This document shows, one piece after another, positions 13,081 through 26,524 of a stretch of 64,000 nucleotides of DNA. Numbering within the stretch: position 1 is the first letter of the stretch; each line of letters opens with the position of its first letter. The stretch is from Trichoplusia ni (lineage: Eukaryota; Arthropoda; Insecta; Lepidoptera; Noctuidae). The stretch lies in the NCBI RefSeq assembly GCF_003590095.1, contig NC_039478.1:16368001-16432000 (forward strand). Direction: 5' to 3'. A model generated the notes under the pieces. The model searched no databases. It was not told where the DNA came from and saw nothing but the letters and a program-made list of their open reading frames with translations. The translations under genes and the position numbers were made by a program.

Positions 13081-14828
13081 GTAATTTTACATTTCTTAAT
13101 GATTGAATGAGTTTCTACAATTACCTAAAGCGTTTATATTTTAGATTTGAGACGTAAAATATCATGTTCATAGTTAACATTAAGCGGATATAACAAAGGT
13201 AATAAAATTGCTTTAAGGTGTAATTACTTGCATCGCGGCCCGTTTAGTGTTAAGATGGTTAACTAGGTAACTCACAGTAAAGCTAGGGTTGCACGAAATT
13301 GGATTTTAAGGTAATTTGATGGAAATAATTAAATATATGCCTAATTAACGTAGTATCGACTACAGTATAAACCAAACTATAAATAAATGTTCCACTGCGC
13401 GTCAATCGACTACACTTTAAAATTCGAATTTCTCGCCGGTTTTTTTATTGTTAGCTACCATTTTTTTGGCATCGTTATTTGCAGCATATCGGCCTATCTT
13501 ATGATACTTTCTACCTTGAACTTCTAAAACAAAGGTCTTTTTTTAAATTGAAAATTTACTATAGTTTCATTTAAGATCTGGTGCAAAGCTATCTTCAATC
13601 CAATCCTTATATGAAGTGCGTTACAAACTAAATAAGTTTTGTTTTCCAAAGTTCGTTACTTCAACTTTGAAAGTTTGTTTACCAGTTATTTGCAACATTT
13701 CATGTTCCATGGCGTCATACGCTGTTCGCTGTCACCGCAGTATTGCGCAGTGCACGTTTCTGGACGAAATTAAAAAAAAACGTGTCTACTGATGTTTTTT
13801 AGTTTATTAAATTAGGTTCTATTAAGACTAGTTGTGAAAGAATTATCTTTGGTCAATTTATTATTGTCTCGTTATTGTAATTATGTTTAATGTTTGTTAA
13901 TTAGCTGTTTGCTAGATCAATGCTCAATAGTTTGATATATGGGAAGAAGGTTTTATTTTAATGTGGGAAAAATAGACTGATATTTTCGTTATTATTTTAG
14001 ATACCTCCTTAATTATAAGAATCGTTTTTTTGTGTTATAGAAAATTCGGTTACCGCTTAGCAAAAAAATGTCGACGGTATAAACAAATCTCTTTTCGTCC
14101 ATTGTTTACTAAAGACACATAAGCTTGTTTCGAAGGTAAATTTATTCTAAACAGAAGCTCGGAGCACTCTGCCTCGTACAAGATGAGTCACAGACCTTTT
14201 CACCCGGCCATTGTTAATTCTGGACACAAACGCGTCCTTAACTTTTCCCTCACATTTTCGTTGGACTCTAAAAAGTATAAACGTTCCGTTTGAATATTCA
14301 TAAACTCTTTTATGAATTATGAATGTTTTAGAATTTATAATAGCCCGCTTTTAACTGGACTCGTGCCTGTTTAGAAACATGTTTCTTATGAATATTTCAT
14401 TGTTAGACTATTTAAATTGTCAGATTTGTTAACGTCGGTAGATATTGATGAACCGTTGCTTACAAGAAATTTCTTTACAAACTTTCAAGTTTTCATCCAT
14501 TCATTCAGTCATCAGCGAATCAAAATAACTGCATAATGAATGACTGTCTATGTATTGTGGTCTATTACTTAAAACTTTTTACCAAGTTGATTCTTACAAG
14601 AAAGCTTTCTCCGCCACGGTTAAAGTTATACAATAAGCATAACTGTAAACATCCGTTCTTACCTTTGCTTAGGCAAGTCCGTTAAAATTCCGGCACACTG
14701 CTTTTAAGATACACTAACACTTATTCGATTTTAGCGAGTCGATCGAGCGTCGGATCCCCGCACCGTTATTCACGTCATATGTGTGTCAAATAACGAGAAA
14801 AATTCTCACAATCTCCGTGGGCACTCAC
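13081..14828. other. Non-coding stretch left of a CpG-rich island
   Basis: No exon or repeat that I can support. If the minus-strand first exon at 14,829 is real, this is the start of that gene's first intron. Confidence 0.45.
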
Positions 14829-15120
14829 GTAGGGAACAGTCGAACACAATCACTGGCACAAAGGTTTAATTTTAATTCACTGATCACTGTAATGTAGGTA
14901 GAACTAGAAGGTAGTAGTGGTGCAGGGAATGCACAGTTGGTTGCGCGCGCGGCGTCGTCCGCGTCGCAGCTCGTGTTGGCGCGGGCAGCGCTTGCGTCGG
15001 TCGTGCGTCCGCCTCTCTCTCGCATCGGCGACTGGCGCTTGCCTCCTTCACCTTCGCCGCGCGGCCCGCCCGTTTCGCAACCTCAGCGGTTTCCTTGCAG
15101 ATATCTTGTTGCATGGCAAC
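14829..15120 (-). promoter_or_regulatory. CpG-rich island with a likely minus-strand first exon
   Basis: Bases 14,935-15,080 are by far the most GC- and CpG-rich non-coding stretch in the window, with runs such as TTGCGCGCGCGGCGTCG. On the minus strand the island passes into AGTG-rich sequence typical of insect 5'UTRs (ACAGTGATCAGTGAATTAA). It ends at a strong donor, CCCTAC|GTGAGT, at the 14,829/14,828 boundary. This fits a transcription start plus a spliced, mostly untranslated first exon of a gene extending left. Open frames on both strands are GC-driven (Arg/Ala/Ser-rich) and I do not call them proteins. The island could also serve plus-strand transcription. Confidence 0.5.
15108..15120. 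promoter_or_regulatory. X-box-like palindrome
   Basis: GTTGCATGGCAAC at the edge of the CpG island is one base short of the classic RFX palindrome GTTNCC-AT-GGNAAC. A second GTTGC-n5-GCAAC palindrome lies at 15,810-15,824. Binding by an RFX factor is inference only. Confidence 0.35.
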
Positions 15121-15607
15121 TGTTCCAACGCTGTGACGCCGCAATAACAAACCGATTTTGGACCATATCGATTGTTTTTCGATATTCTTTTCGTTTCAAC
15201 TCAATGTGAGTTGAGTTCGGCACGCATGGGTGACGTAAACAGGTGGAAGCGGAAAGTAAACAAACAACCTATTGCAAAGCTGTAACTTAAAATTGTTGCT
15301 AAAGGATCTTCGTAATGAAATTAAAATTGCAATTGTCTTGTAACTACTTATAGTGGGTAATAAAAAGTAAGTAAAATGTACTAGGTTTAAATTGTTTATT
15401 GGACAAAGGAACCCGGAACTCTTAGAGTGCAGACAGATGCAGCAGGTCGCGAGCCAAGTCAAACTGGTTGTATTGCTCTTGATCTTAACAAAGACTAGGT
15501 ACTAGCCTTTCAAAACTAGTATTCCAATACCTAAGTATAGAATAGATAATAAAATTTTACAAGAGAATAAAATCGAACGTGACCGAAACGGCTTGAAGTG
15601 GACTTTC

Positions 15608-15615
15608 TATCGATA
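15608..15615. promoter_or_regulatory. DRE-type motif TATCGATA
   Basis: An exact TATCGATA, the core of the insect DNA-replication-related element bound by DREF. It lies about 500 bases from the CpG island. Chance occurrence is possible in AT-rich DNA, so the call is weak. Confidence 0.25.
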
Positions 15616-15997
15616 ACAATTCGATTATTGTTTCGATTCTGTGAAAAAGCACATACGTTGATACGTAGCGTAACGATGATGAAATCGATATATTGACAGT
15701 TCGTTCGAGTGTCACAATTATGATGGATCGAAGTTTTACGTTGAATTGTTTCTTAGGCGTTGATATCTTTTGGCTTGAGTGCGGAGTGGCCCGGACTTGC
15801 TTGCAGAGAGTTGCTCTTGGCAACAGAGAGGTACTTTCTAGCCTTGTTCTTAGAAAAGGCTTTAGAAGTTCATTAAGCGTACGTGATCGATACGTCGTGA
15901 TCGCTGGCGGTGGCTCGAGATAATTTCTAATCTTCTTACTGCACATTTTATTTTCTTGCTACCTACTACTTTTATATTAAAATGTAATTTTTATGTA

Positions 15998-16195
15998 AGG
16001 GTCCATTTTACGATCGGTTAACACGCTGTAACTCGTGAACCGTGATAGCTAGATGGTTGAAAATTTTACAGCTGATTGCAATACAGGTATTTTGATTGCC
16101 GTTATAACACTATATACCATATTTTCATGTTTGCATGGAAACTTCAGTAGACAATCCAACTCGCACTTGAATTTATTTTTTTAGGTACACTTCAA
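15998..16195 (-). repeat. Degenerate lepidopteran interspersed repeat, reverse copy
   Basis: Read on the minus strand it begins near CAAGTGCGAGTTGGATTG and continues through GTTATAACGGCAATCAAAATACC and CTAGCTATCACGGTTCACGAG to a terminal GGACCC. This is the same order of blocks as the plus copy at 5,556. Non-coding. Confidence 0.6.
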
Positions 16196-19100
16196 GAAAC
16201 CTGCCTAGTCACATGAAGTAATTTTCTAAGCTTGGACGCCTTACAAAGATTGTTCGCGGAGAAAAAAAATACCAATGAATAAATGTATGTTTCTTCAGAA
16301 CTAACTAGGCCTAGCTTATGAATAACTAAAACAAAAACACTGAAATTCAATGAAACGTAAATGTCCCAAAATTTAGAAATCAGCTAACATAATGATGATT
16401 ACAAAACTTTTCAAATCTCAGATTAGCGTAGGCCATGCCTTATATTAGACACGCATCTTCTTTACGCAAACGAATGTATGTTGAACCACATGATATAAGA
16501 TAAAAGTACATACGAAAATCGACCTTATTGCAGTAAAACAAGTTACAGTTTGAAAGATACTTAAAGTCGTTTAAGACTTGCAAACCATCATACGCGGATG
16601 AAGTGGATATAAAAGAAGGACGATATACACCTGTACTTCATTTTAAACTCACAAAAATATAACATGAGAGTATTGTGTACGTCAAATAATATACCATTAT
16701 TATATGAACAAAGATCGAAACATTAAAGACAGCTCTGAGGGTCTATTAACACGTCTTAATGTAATCTCATTATGGCTGTATAAGCGTGACAGCGCTATAC
16801 GACAAAGAGCTGCATCTCTCTTTAATATGAACATAATATGACTAAGACTTATCGGTAATCCCTAAACTTTTACCATTTCTATTCAGTTCACTGTACATTC
16901 GTCACATTCGACCACAAAGATTCAATAGCACATTTACTCCTAGACTATGAGGTTGACTTTTGCATAACACCAAGCTTGTCATCAAGAATAACGTTGCGGA
17001 AATAATATGGAAGAGTGTAGTTATCTACTTAGCAGAAATAACACCGGATGTCGGTTGGACAACACGAAATCATGGCGGTCACTCGATGAGATTTAAATGG
17101 GTGGTTTATGTAACGCATGGGGAAATGGAAACTACGGGGCAGTAGGTATAGTCCGGTGGAGCGTGCAAAGCCCGCAGACAGGACTGTTTAAACACTCCGT
17201 AGAAAGAGCTCTAGAACAAGAGCTTATATTTTTAAGAACAAAGAGTACAACCAATTGCAAATAAAAACTACTGAATATTTTGATGGGACCAAAAGACAGA
17301 TATTTCTCGTAAAATGAACAAATAATTTATAAAATTGGTTCATTCGGTTCGAAGTGCTGAGGGAACAAGAAAACAGTCGTATTGAGACTTTTCGAAGTCA
17401 TTTAAAAACACATCGGCCTATAGCATGATTCCAGTAACACTTGGTAGTACACCCGTATGGCGTGTTATATTTGGCAATTTCAGTGTTTCAGTAATAAACC
17501 ACGTAAAAGAGAAATCAATTAATCAATTTGTCGGAATCTTTTAGTATCAAGAACATTTTCGTGTCGCTCCAGTATTTATACAAATATCAATTTCAAAGTC
17601 AAGATTTGTCGGTCAGATCAAAAACAAATTAGTATGTCTACACACATTTTTTCGTTACAAGCCTACTGTCTTGTTACGAAAAAACATTCTTACACACATT
17701 GACTTACGATCTTGTCCCCAATTTTCCCAAAAAGGCTACATAGCACCTACGCTAAACCTCATTATTTAATTAAAAGTGAAAAGCTGTTTAAAGATTTGTC
17801 ATCGGCATTAAAAAGTTTACAATACAATTGCAAAATCAGGGGACCAAGCACCGACTCGTTGTAGGTGCGGGACAACGCTCTGCACCTTGTAATGCGCTTT
17901 CTCGTTTTATTTTAGCAGGTGGTGTTAGGCTTGCTGATTTTGTCATTGTCGCGGTGAATTAAGTGACCTATGACTAGTTCCGTTTGACAATGAATTACTT
18001 TCTATTCGTATTGCTAAATGGCCAGTATTCGGGATATTAGTCACTTGTCAAATACTGGTATGGGAAGGGTTATGGAAAATGGATGTTCAGAAGAAAGTCG
18101 GTGAAAACCATTCGTATTTAGATATCGCTTCCTTTAGGTTCTGAAATAATGAGTAAAAAAATCAAGTATTTTTTTTATCCCGTTCACAAAATTATTTGAC
18201 AATATTTTTGGCTGATACGGAACTGCTAAGAAAGTTTCAAAGACCATCTGGACTATTTGGACAGGAATTCACTTTACTGAAATAAAACTGGATTTCGAAG
18301 TAATTTTGAGAATTAAAAAACAAACTTCAAAATAAAGTAAGAATTATGAAAAAGGTAGAACTTAACAAACAAATAATTTATTTTTAAAACCTAGTTACGT
18401 TAATTCATTTTAAACAAGACAAGACAGTGACAATTATTGAGACGTTAGTAAGAAACGTGATCATATTATAAACATGATAGTTACGACGTCTGATAGCACG
18501 CCATGGGACTTGGCACGCAAATGCAGTTCATAGGAAACCTCTTCGTACAATTATAGAGTTAGATTGTTTTGAAATTATAGAGCATTGAATTGTATTATAT
18601 AATAGCTAGGGACTATTGTAAAACTTTAGTATGAGTCTAGATTAGAGACATTTGTAAAGTCTTTAATGCTGATAAAATCAGTCTAATATCATAAAGGCAG
18701 AAAATCGCTTTTGTATGAATGTTTATTACCTTTTCATGGTCAAACGATTGAACCAATTTTGATAAACTTTGTTATAAAGTAGTTTGGATTGTAGGGTCCT
18801 TTCAACTGATGTTTTATAATTTCAAAATCCATTTGGATGAAGTAACATTAGCGCTATAGAATGCAGATGAAATGGCAACTTCCTTGAATTTATTTACGGA
18901 TTTGCAAGTTACCATTCGGTGTAGCATGCAGTTCAGAGGCTAAATAAAGGTGCATTCTCATACGATATTTATAACCAAGGTAAACGAGACTTATATAAAA
19001 ACTTTTTTAATCCTTTATCGAGAAGTCTAAAACATACAAAACACACAAAGGCTGAATTAAAATAGGAGTCTATATTTAAATATTGAAAGTAAGTCGTGAC

Positions 19101-21610
19101 CGATTTTAGACTGCTTAATTTTTTGCCACCATTGATCTATCGTGCTTATGATAAGTTATACCAACACTATGGACGAAGTAAACGTTAGTTTAAGTCTAAT
19201 AATAATCTGCCGACCAGTAGGCACCTGGCAGCTGCGCGGGACATATTATGCGTGTGCGCAAACACAAGTGCACTCTTTATTCCCAAACTCTCATAGCCCA
19301 ATAAGACGTGGGTTGCGTAGTTTGGTTTGACTGAACTTCAAACATGCTTCAAACGGTATTAATAAACACATGACGATCAAAACAATAATGTTTAGTAATC
19401 CAAGTTTTAAAATTAACCCAAATAAATATAATATCTTTAATGTAGAGCAGCGATCTCTGTCCAAAAAAAGCATCAATACTTATTCGAAAGCCTTCGTGCT
19501 GACTTCTGAAGCTTCCGCATAAGTCGTACTTGCATATAGACAGTACATACATACGTAGATATGTGAAGAATGTGTGAATAGGATTTCATGTCGCAGTGAC
19601 TGCCAGTGAAGAGTGAAACAATGGAACATCTACATATACTGTCTAGATGCTTTGAAACCTTTGTTCAGTGATGCGGAAATCATTAAATGGTTATCGTCTT
19701 TCTTTTATTTATATACAAATGTGAAGATTTCCATGATTATTGATTAGATTTTGTTTTATTGTGTGAATAAATGATGCGAGTAAAGGTTTTATTGCGTAAG
19801 TTTTCGCTTGGTGTTCTGTTCAGAAAGAAAGCTTCTGGTGAAGTTTAAAAAAAAAACATTTTTTACTTGAAAAAAAGATTTTAAAACAAAACAACGTCAT
19901 AAAATCTAGAACAAATTCTTTAGATCGTTTGTTACATTTTATCACATTCAGGACATATTTTAATTATAACGCCAACTAAATAGCTTCCTTATCAAAGACT
20001 CATGTTTATATGCCGAAGAAAAATTGAACGTAAGTACCTACTATACTACAAAAATGAAATCAAAACTTCAAGTCCTAAAATACATTACATGTGGTCAAAT
20101 AACAAAAAGCACTCAAATCGATATAAAATACAAATTTCGAATTCATGAAGGCCGATTTTATCGAGTTGTATCGAGCAGTGCAATATTTCATGTGGTCCGC
20201 GACTCGCGTCATTGTGTGTATGTGGGTCGATCGTAACAGACGATAGGCACGAACAGAGCGGCTCGTCAACACATCCGCCACCGGACGAGCGTTGCTCTTT
20301 TGTGTGGGCGTACACTGTTTTATACGATACGAGAATTTTAATATTTGTATTTTTTTTAACTTTGTAATGCAGTAAGAAAGAAAGAGAGTCATTTGGGAAA
20401 AAAACGAGGGCAGGGGTTTTTTTTGCTGTGTGAATTTCACAACACATTGCCATACACAGACCTTAAACGCGGATGACGTAGCACGGCGGTTAGGTTTATT
20501 CAGAGTCTGACAGACAGGTGGTGTAAAGGAGGATGCGCCCACTATTTAAAAAAAAAGAGAGTTTTGTTTGTAACACTAATTACGTACTTATTAAGGTAAT
20601 GAAAAATTCTATCCACGGGGACGAAGTCGCGGGCAACAGCTAGTATAAATTAATAATGAATTCTTATTTCGCCTGTTTGATCGCTTTTTATAATTATTCT
20701 TACTTGTCAATATTAAATTTTGATAACATCTTATTTTATACGGCATGATGGCTCTAAATTTTTGGCAATTTACTGAAAACTTCTCTTCATAATTTTATCT
20801 AACTACTACCACATCATATCCAATGTATTTTTATTGGAATTTTCCTTCAGTTTAACAGACTTAAACAAACAGCTGATACTGCGTGAACAAGATAATGTCG
20901 TAAGCCCTGAGGCTCTATGACCACTATTTTATAGTTGTGGAAAACGTGTGGACGGAGTAGAGCGCCATCGATCTTAGACATCCACAATAATATTACTTTA
21001 AAACATGGCGGTACGTACTCGGAACATTAATAACGTCACTGCAACAATGACGTGGTGCAATGAAAACAAACATTACTATAAGTGATGGTCCACAGCCATT
21101 CACTGGCACTGTCCGACGATCGGATTCTCAGTCTGTTCTCGATTACATAATAATGAAATATTTTATACGTTTTGTTTTCATTAACTTGATCGATTGACAT
21201 AATGGTTATTGGTAACGTTTATTGGTCTAGTCGTAAGTTTACATTACATTGTAGTAGTCTAAATATAAATATGTTTTTAAATTTAAATTTACAGTTACGC
21301 GATATTATTTTTACCGATAGCAGAAATATTCTATAGTACGAAGATAAACACACTTTGCTCAACAAATGATAGTCATTAAAATAAATAATAATTTACCGCT
21401 CAGAAAATTAAAATGAACTTAGCTTATAAGGTTTACAAGCTATTAAAAATGGAATAGCCATGCAACCAAATAGAATGGTCGCGGAAAAATCATTCTGCAA
21501 TGCATGATAGAAAACAATAAATATACAATTTCCGTGTTAAATTATTTAGATCCACGAGATTCTAATATTTTAGGTAACCGTGTTTTTTCTAACATTATCA
21601 AGTACGTTAT
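16196..21610. other. Non-coding stretch with scattered repeat fragments
   Basis: No exon could be supported. The largest open frame (minus strand, 20,075-20,542) overlaps a GC-richer segment (20,195-20,310) and has no domain. A Helitron-like 3' end lies at 20,643, and a short repeat-family copy lies near 16,735. Confidence 0.5.
20595..20643 (+). mobile_element. 3' end of a Helitron-like element
   Basis: The stretch GGACGAAGTCGCGGGCAACAGCTAG|T ends in CTAG followed by T, as in lepidopteran non-autonomous Helitrons (CTRR terminus inserted before T). The same terminus recurs at 54,750. The 5' boundary is not clear, so only the end is annotated. Confidence 0.7.
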
Positions 21611-21621
21611 GTTCGTAGAAT

Positions 21622-21832
21622 AACACTAATATTGTAAATGCGAAAGTTGGTATGTTTGTTATCTTTTCGCACCCAAACGGTGGACCAATTGCGATGAAAT
21701 TAGGTATAGACGTAGCCGGCTCCTTGGATTTATACATAGGCTATTTTTATCCGACTTTTTTAAAGATCGGTTTTGTTTTAGCAGCTTCAGGTAGCCGAGA
21801 TACAAGCGTGCAAAGCCACTAACAACAGCTAG
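21622..21832 (+). mobile_element. Non-autonomous Helitron-like element
   Basis: The start ACACTAATATTGTAAATGCGAAAG and the end AACAACAGCTAG followed by T match the general form of short lepidopteran Helitron-like elements. It is about 210 bases long with no coding capacity, and both ends are somewhat decayed. Family assignment (for example Lep1-like) is from memory and unverified. Confidence 0.65.
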
Positions 21833-21865
21833 TTTATATAAAGAGACGAATATAACCTCCTAAAG

Positions 21866-21950
21866 TAAGACTTCCAGATGTGGAAAAGAGACAACGCTAT
21901 CGAATGCGTAGTAAGCTGTCTCGCTTCCAAAACTGCAACACTTCTACTAT
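21866..21950. repeat. Fragment of an unnamed short repeat family (TCTCTCTTCCAC type)
   Basis: It contains ATGTGGAAAAGAGACAACGC and GCTGTCTCGCTTCCAAAAC. These resemble, in opposite orientations, the core found near 16,735, 24,399, 34,119 and 42,465. Decayed and non-coding. Confidence 0.4.
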
Positions 21951-22216
21951 AAATCGCATTGGTAGGAGCACAGAAATAGATTATAATCTATTGAAGGAAA
22001 CTTGAATCCTTCTCCAAGTGGGTGGCTGTCTCCTTATCAATGTACATAATTGTGATATTTAAACACTGCACATTATTACTGGGCTGTATGAAGGCGGAAC
22101 TACCAAGCTGTGTTAGCCTGGTACACTAATCTACTATTTAGTTAAAGCATTCTTACATGAGCACACAACTTGGAGAAAATATTTTGAATTAAACTATTAA
22201 GACGAGAAGATTTGAC

Positions 22217-22485
22217 GGGCCTATTGGTCTAGTGGTTAGCGACCCTGACTGCTATACCGGAGGTAGTGGGTTCGATTCCCGCCCAGGACAACTGTTATGT
22301 GATGAGCATGATCATTTGTTCGGGTGTCTGGGTGTAATTCATCTATAATATGTATGTATTTAGAAATATATAAGTAAGTTTATCAGTTGTCTGGTTACCA
22401 TAACACAAGCTCTGCTTAGCTTGGGATCAGATAACCGTGTGTAAGTTGTCCCAGGATATTATATTATATTATTATAGGTCTCATT
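22217..22485 (+). mobile_element. tRNA-derived SINE, family A, copy 2
   Basis: The best-preserved copy. It has the head GGGCCTATTGGTCTAGTGG and the B box GGGTTCGATTCCCGCC near 22,267. The body has TGATGAGCATGATCATTTGTTC and TGTCTGGTTACCATAACACAAGC, and the tail is TATTATATTATATTATTATAG. It aligns along its whole length with the copy at 3,731. Full-length SINE, no gene. Confidence 0.88.
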
Positions 22486-22489
22486 TTAA

Positions 22490-25400
22490 TTAAATTAGTA
22501 GAATTCAAACCAAGAAAATTTAGATTTGGAGCAAGTAAGGACATTAGTAATAAATTATCCAGCAATTGCATTCGATCCCACATGACAAATTTATAATTTA
22601 GACTATGACAAATTTATAAATAGAGAGTTTTGTGGGTTTGTGACTTTGCAGTGTCAGGATCTCATTTCAAAATTAGATCAACTAGCAGTGAACATGGTGA
22701 TCAATATTAAAACCTTTCCCATATAGAAAGACGCCTCTGATTAGGACTTAATTAAATAGGCTGGTATTATTATTGTTTTACCAATATTGACCCATAAAAA
22801 GTGTGAAAACGAAGTATATCATGTCAATTAGCTTCTTATAAAAATAATCTTAAAATTAACATTAATAAGCCAAGAAAAACCAACAGTCTTTATTCCACTA
22901 AGGAAACCAAAACCCTACGATACGATTAATGCTTAAGTACATGATTGAAACACACTCACACTACAAATCTTCTAATAAGCAACATGCAAAAAAAATCTTA
23001 AGTAAGATCACGATTCAATGCGCAATAGCCATTAAACCTTCCACAAATAGCGGCAATTACGTATCATTTGCTTTAAGCAGATCGAAAAATAGATTCTCTA
23101 TACTTGAGAATATTTTTTTACTTGCAAATATACGCAGGTCGTTACGTCATATAGCAATCATTGTCGTGTCAAAAATATATGACACGTAGTAAGTGTATTT
23201 ATTAGGTGTGGTGCTTTTTATTTAAGATGTTTTCACGAGTTTCCTAATTGGTATCAGTTTAATGAGTGCTTCTGGCGATTGAAATAAGTTCGCTCTCTAG
23301 CAAAGTGAGGAGATTAAATATAAATTTTAGTTTTTCCATCAAATAAATGGTTGAAACTTAGATATATAGATAGGATATTTATTATTGCGAACCACATCCA
23401 TAGAGGAGAAATTTTAAAAATAAGAATTATTATAATTTCTTTCGATCCAAAACAGTCGATCGTCGGTTTTTGCCGAGAAGTCAAATAATCAAAAACATCT
23501 AGGTTAAACAACCATTATTGGTGCGGTCATATCAATTTAATAGCTGATCATTACTTTTGCAAAACTGTATTTCTTTAGCCTATTTGTAGAGGACCTTCAG
23601 TGTCGCGATACATGTAAAAGTCTAGAAAGAACTGGTAAAACATTATATCTTCAAACTAATCCTATCCAAAAAATATTACACAACATCCCATTTTTTACAT
23701 GAATCAACTTTAATGATAATGCGCAAATTACGTTGTCAAAAATTTGAATAACAATTTTCGTTAGGTGAGTAGCCATTTGTGTTATTTTTTGTAGCAATAA
23801 CTGCCTTGTCATAAGATTGAAATTCAGTAGTAAAGATTTGAGATTGTCATTTTTTATAATGTAGTTTATTATTTAATGTTTGAAATTCGAACACTTTGAG
23901 TCTTCGTTTTAAATAGCCGCCATTTTGGCTGTTTATGTTAAAACTAAGCTGAAGCCAACTCACAGAAATAACCTTTGTTCTGTGACTTCTAAACAGTTCA
24001 CCCAATAAATTGAATAAGTCAGTGAAAATAACATAACTTTAATATTGTACTAGTTTTAAAACTTCTTGCATTTATTAAAAATGTTACCAGTTAATTATTT
24101 TTTCAAGGTTATTGAAATCAGATCAATTTACTCTCAGAGTTATTCATGGCTGATCATCGTTGATAGTGTTGCTCCTAATGCTAACTATTGCCTAACACAA
24201 ATAAATTCAGTCATTTTAAGTGTAGCTGGTTAATTATGTTCTTAAATGTTTTTCTGTAATCGGACAACAAAGCAAAACTTATAAGTCTCATAGCAAGATA
24301 GCAGTGATTTGAAATTAAGTTGTATTTGTCTTTAAAGCCCTCATAATGTATGCAATAGCCCACAGGAGATTCTTATACCATTCTCTCGACAAACAGCAAC
24401 AAGCCTACTACCACGACATAATAGTAATAATAGTAATATTAAAGCAAGTTGTAGAAGCGTGATAGCGCGCTGTACAGTATAGTTTTGTCTCTCTTCCACA
24501 TTGCAACTATATCGATCTGAGATATGATATTGCGGGACAATAATATATGCATATTAAACGTCTGGCTAAAGTAATGTAGGTGTCATAGCTCGATGCATTG
24601 AGTGGGAGCTACAGACCTGACCACTGCCATTTCGACAGAGGTCAGTCGCATTCCTTAGAATGTTGAGGATGTATAAAAACATGACTCTGTATATGACCGT
24701 GTTATGATGGATATTAGAATGTCATGTTTTGAGGTACAGGCGATTGTTTTGGTAGCTTTTGTCTTGATACGTAACGTTATTTGTTTTTAATTATATTTGC
24801 TACACGCTGTTAGTGTTAAAAAAATGAGTCTTCATTGATTTTGAAGCTTTTTATACCGGTTTGACAAAACAATGTATGGTTGAGGGAGTTTTGATATAAC
24901 TTTTGTGACACTTATCTTATTTCCTGCCATATAAGATTACATTAGTGAACTCGTCTTAGGTCATGTTCAATATATAAAATAAAAAATCACGAATGTATCT
25001 TTAGAGGATTGAAAAATCAAAACAAAAGACTGCTCTTCTCTGACTTATATATGTAGGTCAATATTTCCCTTCTGATATTGATTTGCCTACATATTACGCA
25101 AACTAATATAACTAAGTACACACTGACACATTTCTACATTATAATTTGATTGGTGTTGAAAACACATTTGAGAAATCATTCGAATGGATTTCAATCCCAC
25201 CTCACAGTAACACTTGAATCTTATTAGATGAAACTATAACAAAAGGTTGCAGATACAACCTTTGACCTCTCCGAAAGGATTAGAAAAAACAAGGCTATGG
25301 ACAGTAGAAAATGTAGAAATCGTAAACTTAAATTTCGTGAATCGTGGAGCAATCAAATGTTTGATCAAAAGTTGGTGTTTTGGGTAAAAAATTGTCACGC

Positions 25401-26524
25401 GCAACCGCCACAATTTTATTGTTGGTAAATATGGGGTTATTGAAAGGAAAGCGTTGAAAATTGGTCGCTAAGTAGAAGATCGGACAAGAAAGCAATGTTT
25501 GAGATGAATCAATGCAATCGTTTTTATTATTCGCGACAATAAGCATTGTTTTGCTTAGTTCCGTAACGTTTCGTTTGTTTTGCTACACTAGGAGTGTAAA
25601 ATATTCCAACTTGTAGTTTGTTTTTTTTTGTGATCTGTACCTACCTAAAGGGTACGAATAGTTTAAAAAATGTCAAGAACGACGATGTTACGTTCATAAA
25701 CTTCTTGTTAGGTGACAAATAAATTTGGGTTCCCACTAATCATGATCATTTAACCGCTTTATTACTTTTTAGCCAATTTGTATGGAACCCACAGTGTCAC
25801 GAGTCTGACTCGCACTTGACCGGTTTTATTGTAATCTTTAATCTTTAAACATGCTTTTGTGTAAGGCATATAAATGAAACGAATTCGATTTCCATACAAG
25901 ATCCTCCAAAAGCAAATTAAACGCCTACTTTATTAAAAACCGTTATTACTTTAGGTCATTGATCTGGAGACAAAATAAAAACTAATAGCCAAGCAATTAA
26001 GTCCTATATAGCAATCCAAAAAGAAAGACTAGATATCTTTTTAAACTAATAGCGCTATTTTTTTTATATCGCCTCTACATTCTACATAATTATTAATCTG
26101 TATGCAGCATCGATCCCAACGCAGGCAAACTACTGGCAAAGTGAAGGAAAACATTGTAAAAAAAGCTTTTTTTCCAAATATTGGAATCTAACTCTTATAT
26201 TTTCCAACCCAATGAGCAAGCGTTGTATTTGGCCCTGGCCGTGGGATTTTAATCTTTTTTTCCCAGCAATATTTCTATGCTGCATCTACGCAGTAAGACT
26301 CATGGCAAATTTTAATTAAATCTAGTCTTCGTTCACCACTTTATTTGTGTTACCATAAACAAAAAATAATATTAATGGAAAAAACAAAGTATTAGTTATA
26401 GAAAAACCTTCATGAACAAAATTTTAATATTCTTTGACGAAATATCATGATTGTATTTTCTTCTTCTGAAAAAGAATGCCGAACTCATTTTCATCTCTGC
26501 ACAAAATAAATCTCTTTTCCAGAA
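22490..26524. other. Non-coding stretch with repeat fragments
   Basis: AT-rich, no supportable exon. Relatives of the CCAAGTGCGAGTC repeat occur on the minus strand near 23,570 and 25,730-25,830, where GTCTGACTCGCACTTGACCGG is visible. A member of the unnamed short repeat family lies at 24,399-24,512. Confidence 0.5.
24399..24512 (+). repeat. Unnamed short repeat family, copy
   Basis: It runs from CTACTACCACGAC to TTGTCTCTCTTCCACATTGC. The core GTAGAAGCGTGATAGCGCGC is shared with the copies near 16,735, 34,119 and 42,465. Non-coding and partly self-complementary at the two ends (GAAGCGTG... / CTCTTCCAC). Confidence 0.6.

Noticed and set aside
14884..15150. Overlapping open frames of 66-90 codons on both strands in the CpG island
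   Set aside because: They are Arg/Ala/Ser-rich in every frame, as GC-rich DNA without stops will be. There is no domain and no consistent start, and 5'UTR/promoter explains them better.
15557..15946. Open frames on both strands (129 and 76 codons)
   Set aside because: Mutually antisense frames with no domain; the region looks regulatory rather than coding.
20075..20542. Minus-strand open frame of 155 codons
   Set aside because: No recognisable domain, irregular composition, no splice or promoter context, and a Helitron-like end nearby. Probably chance within repeat-derived DNA.
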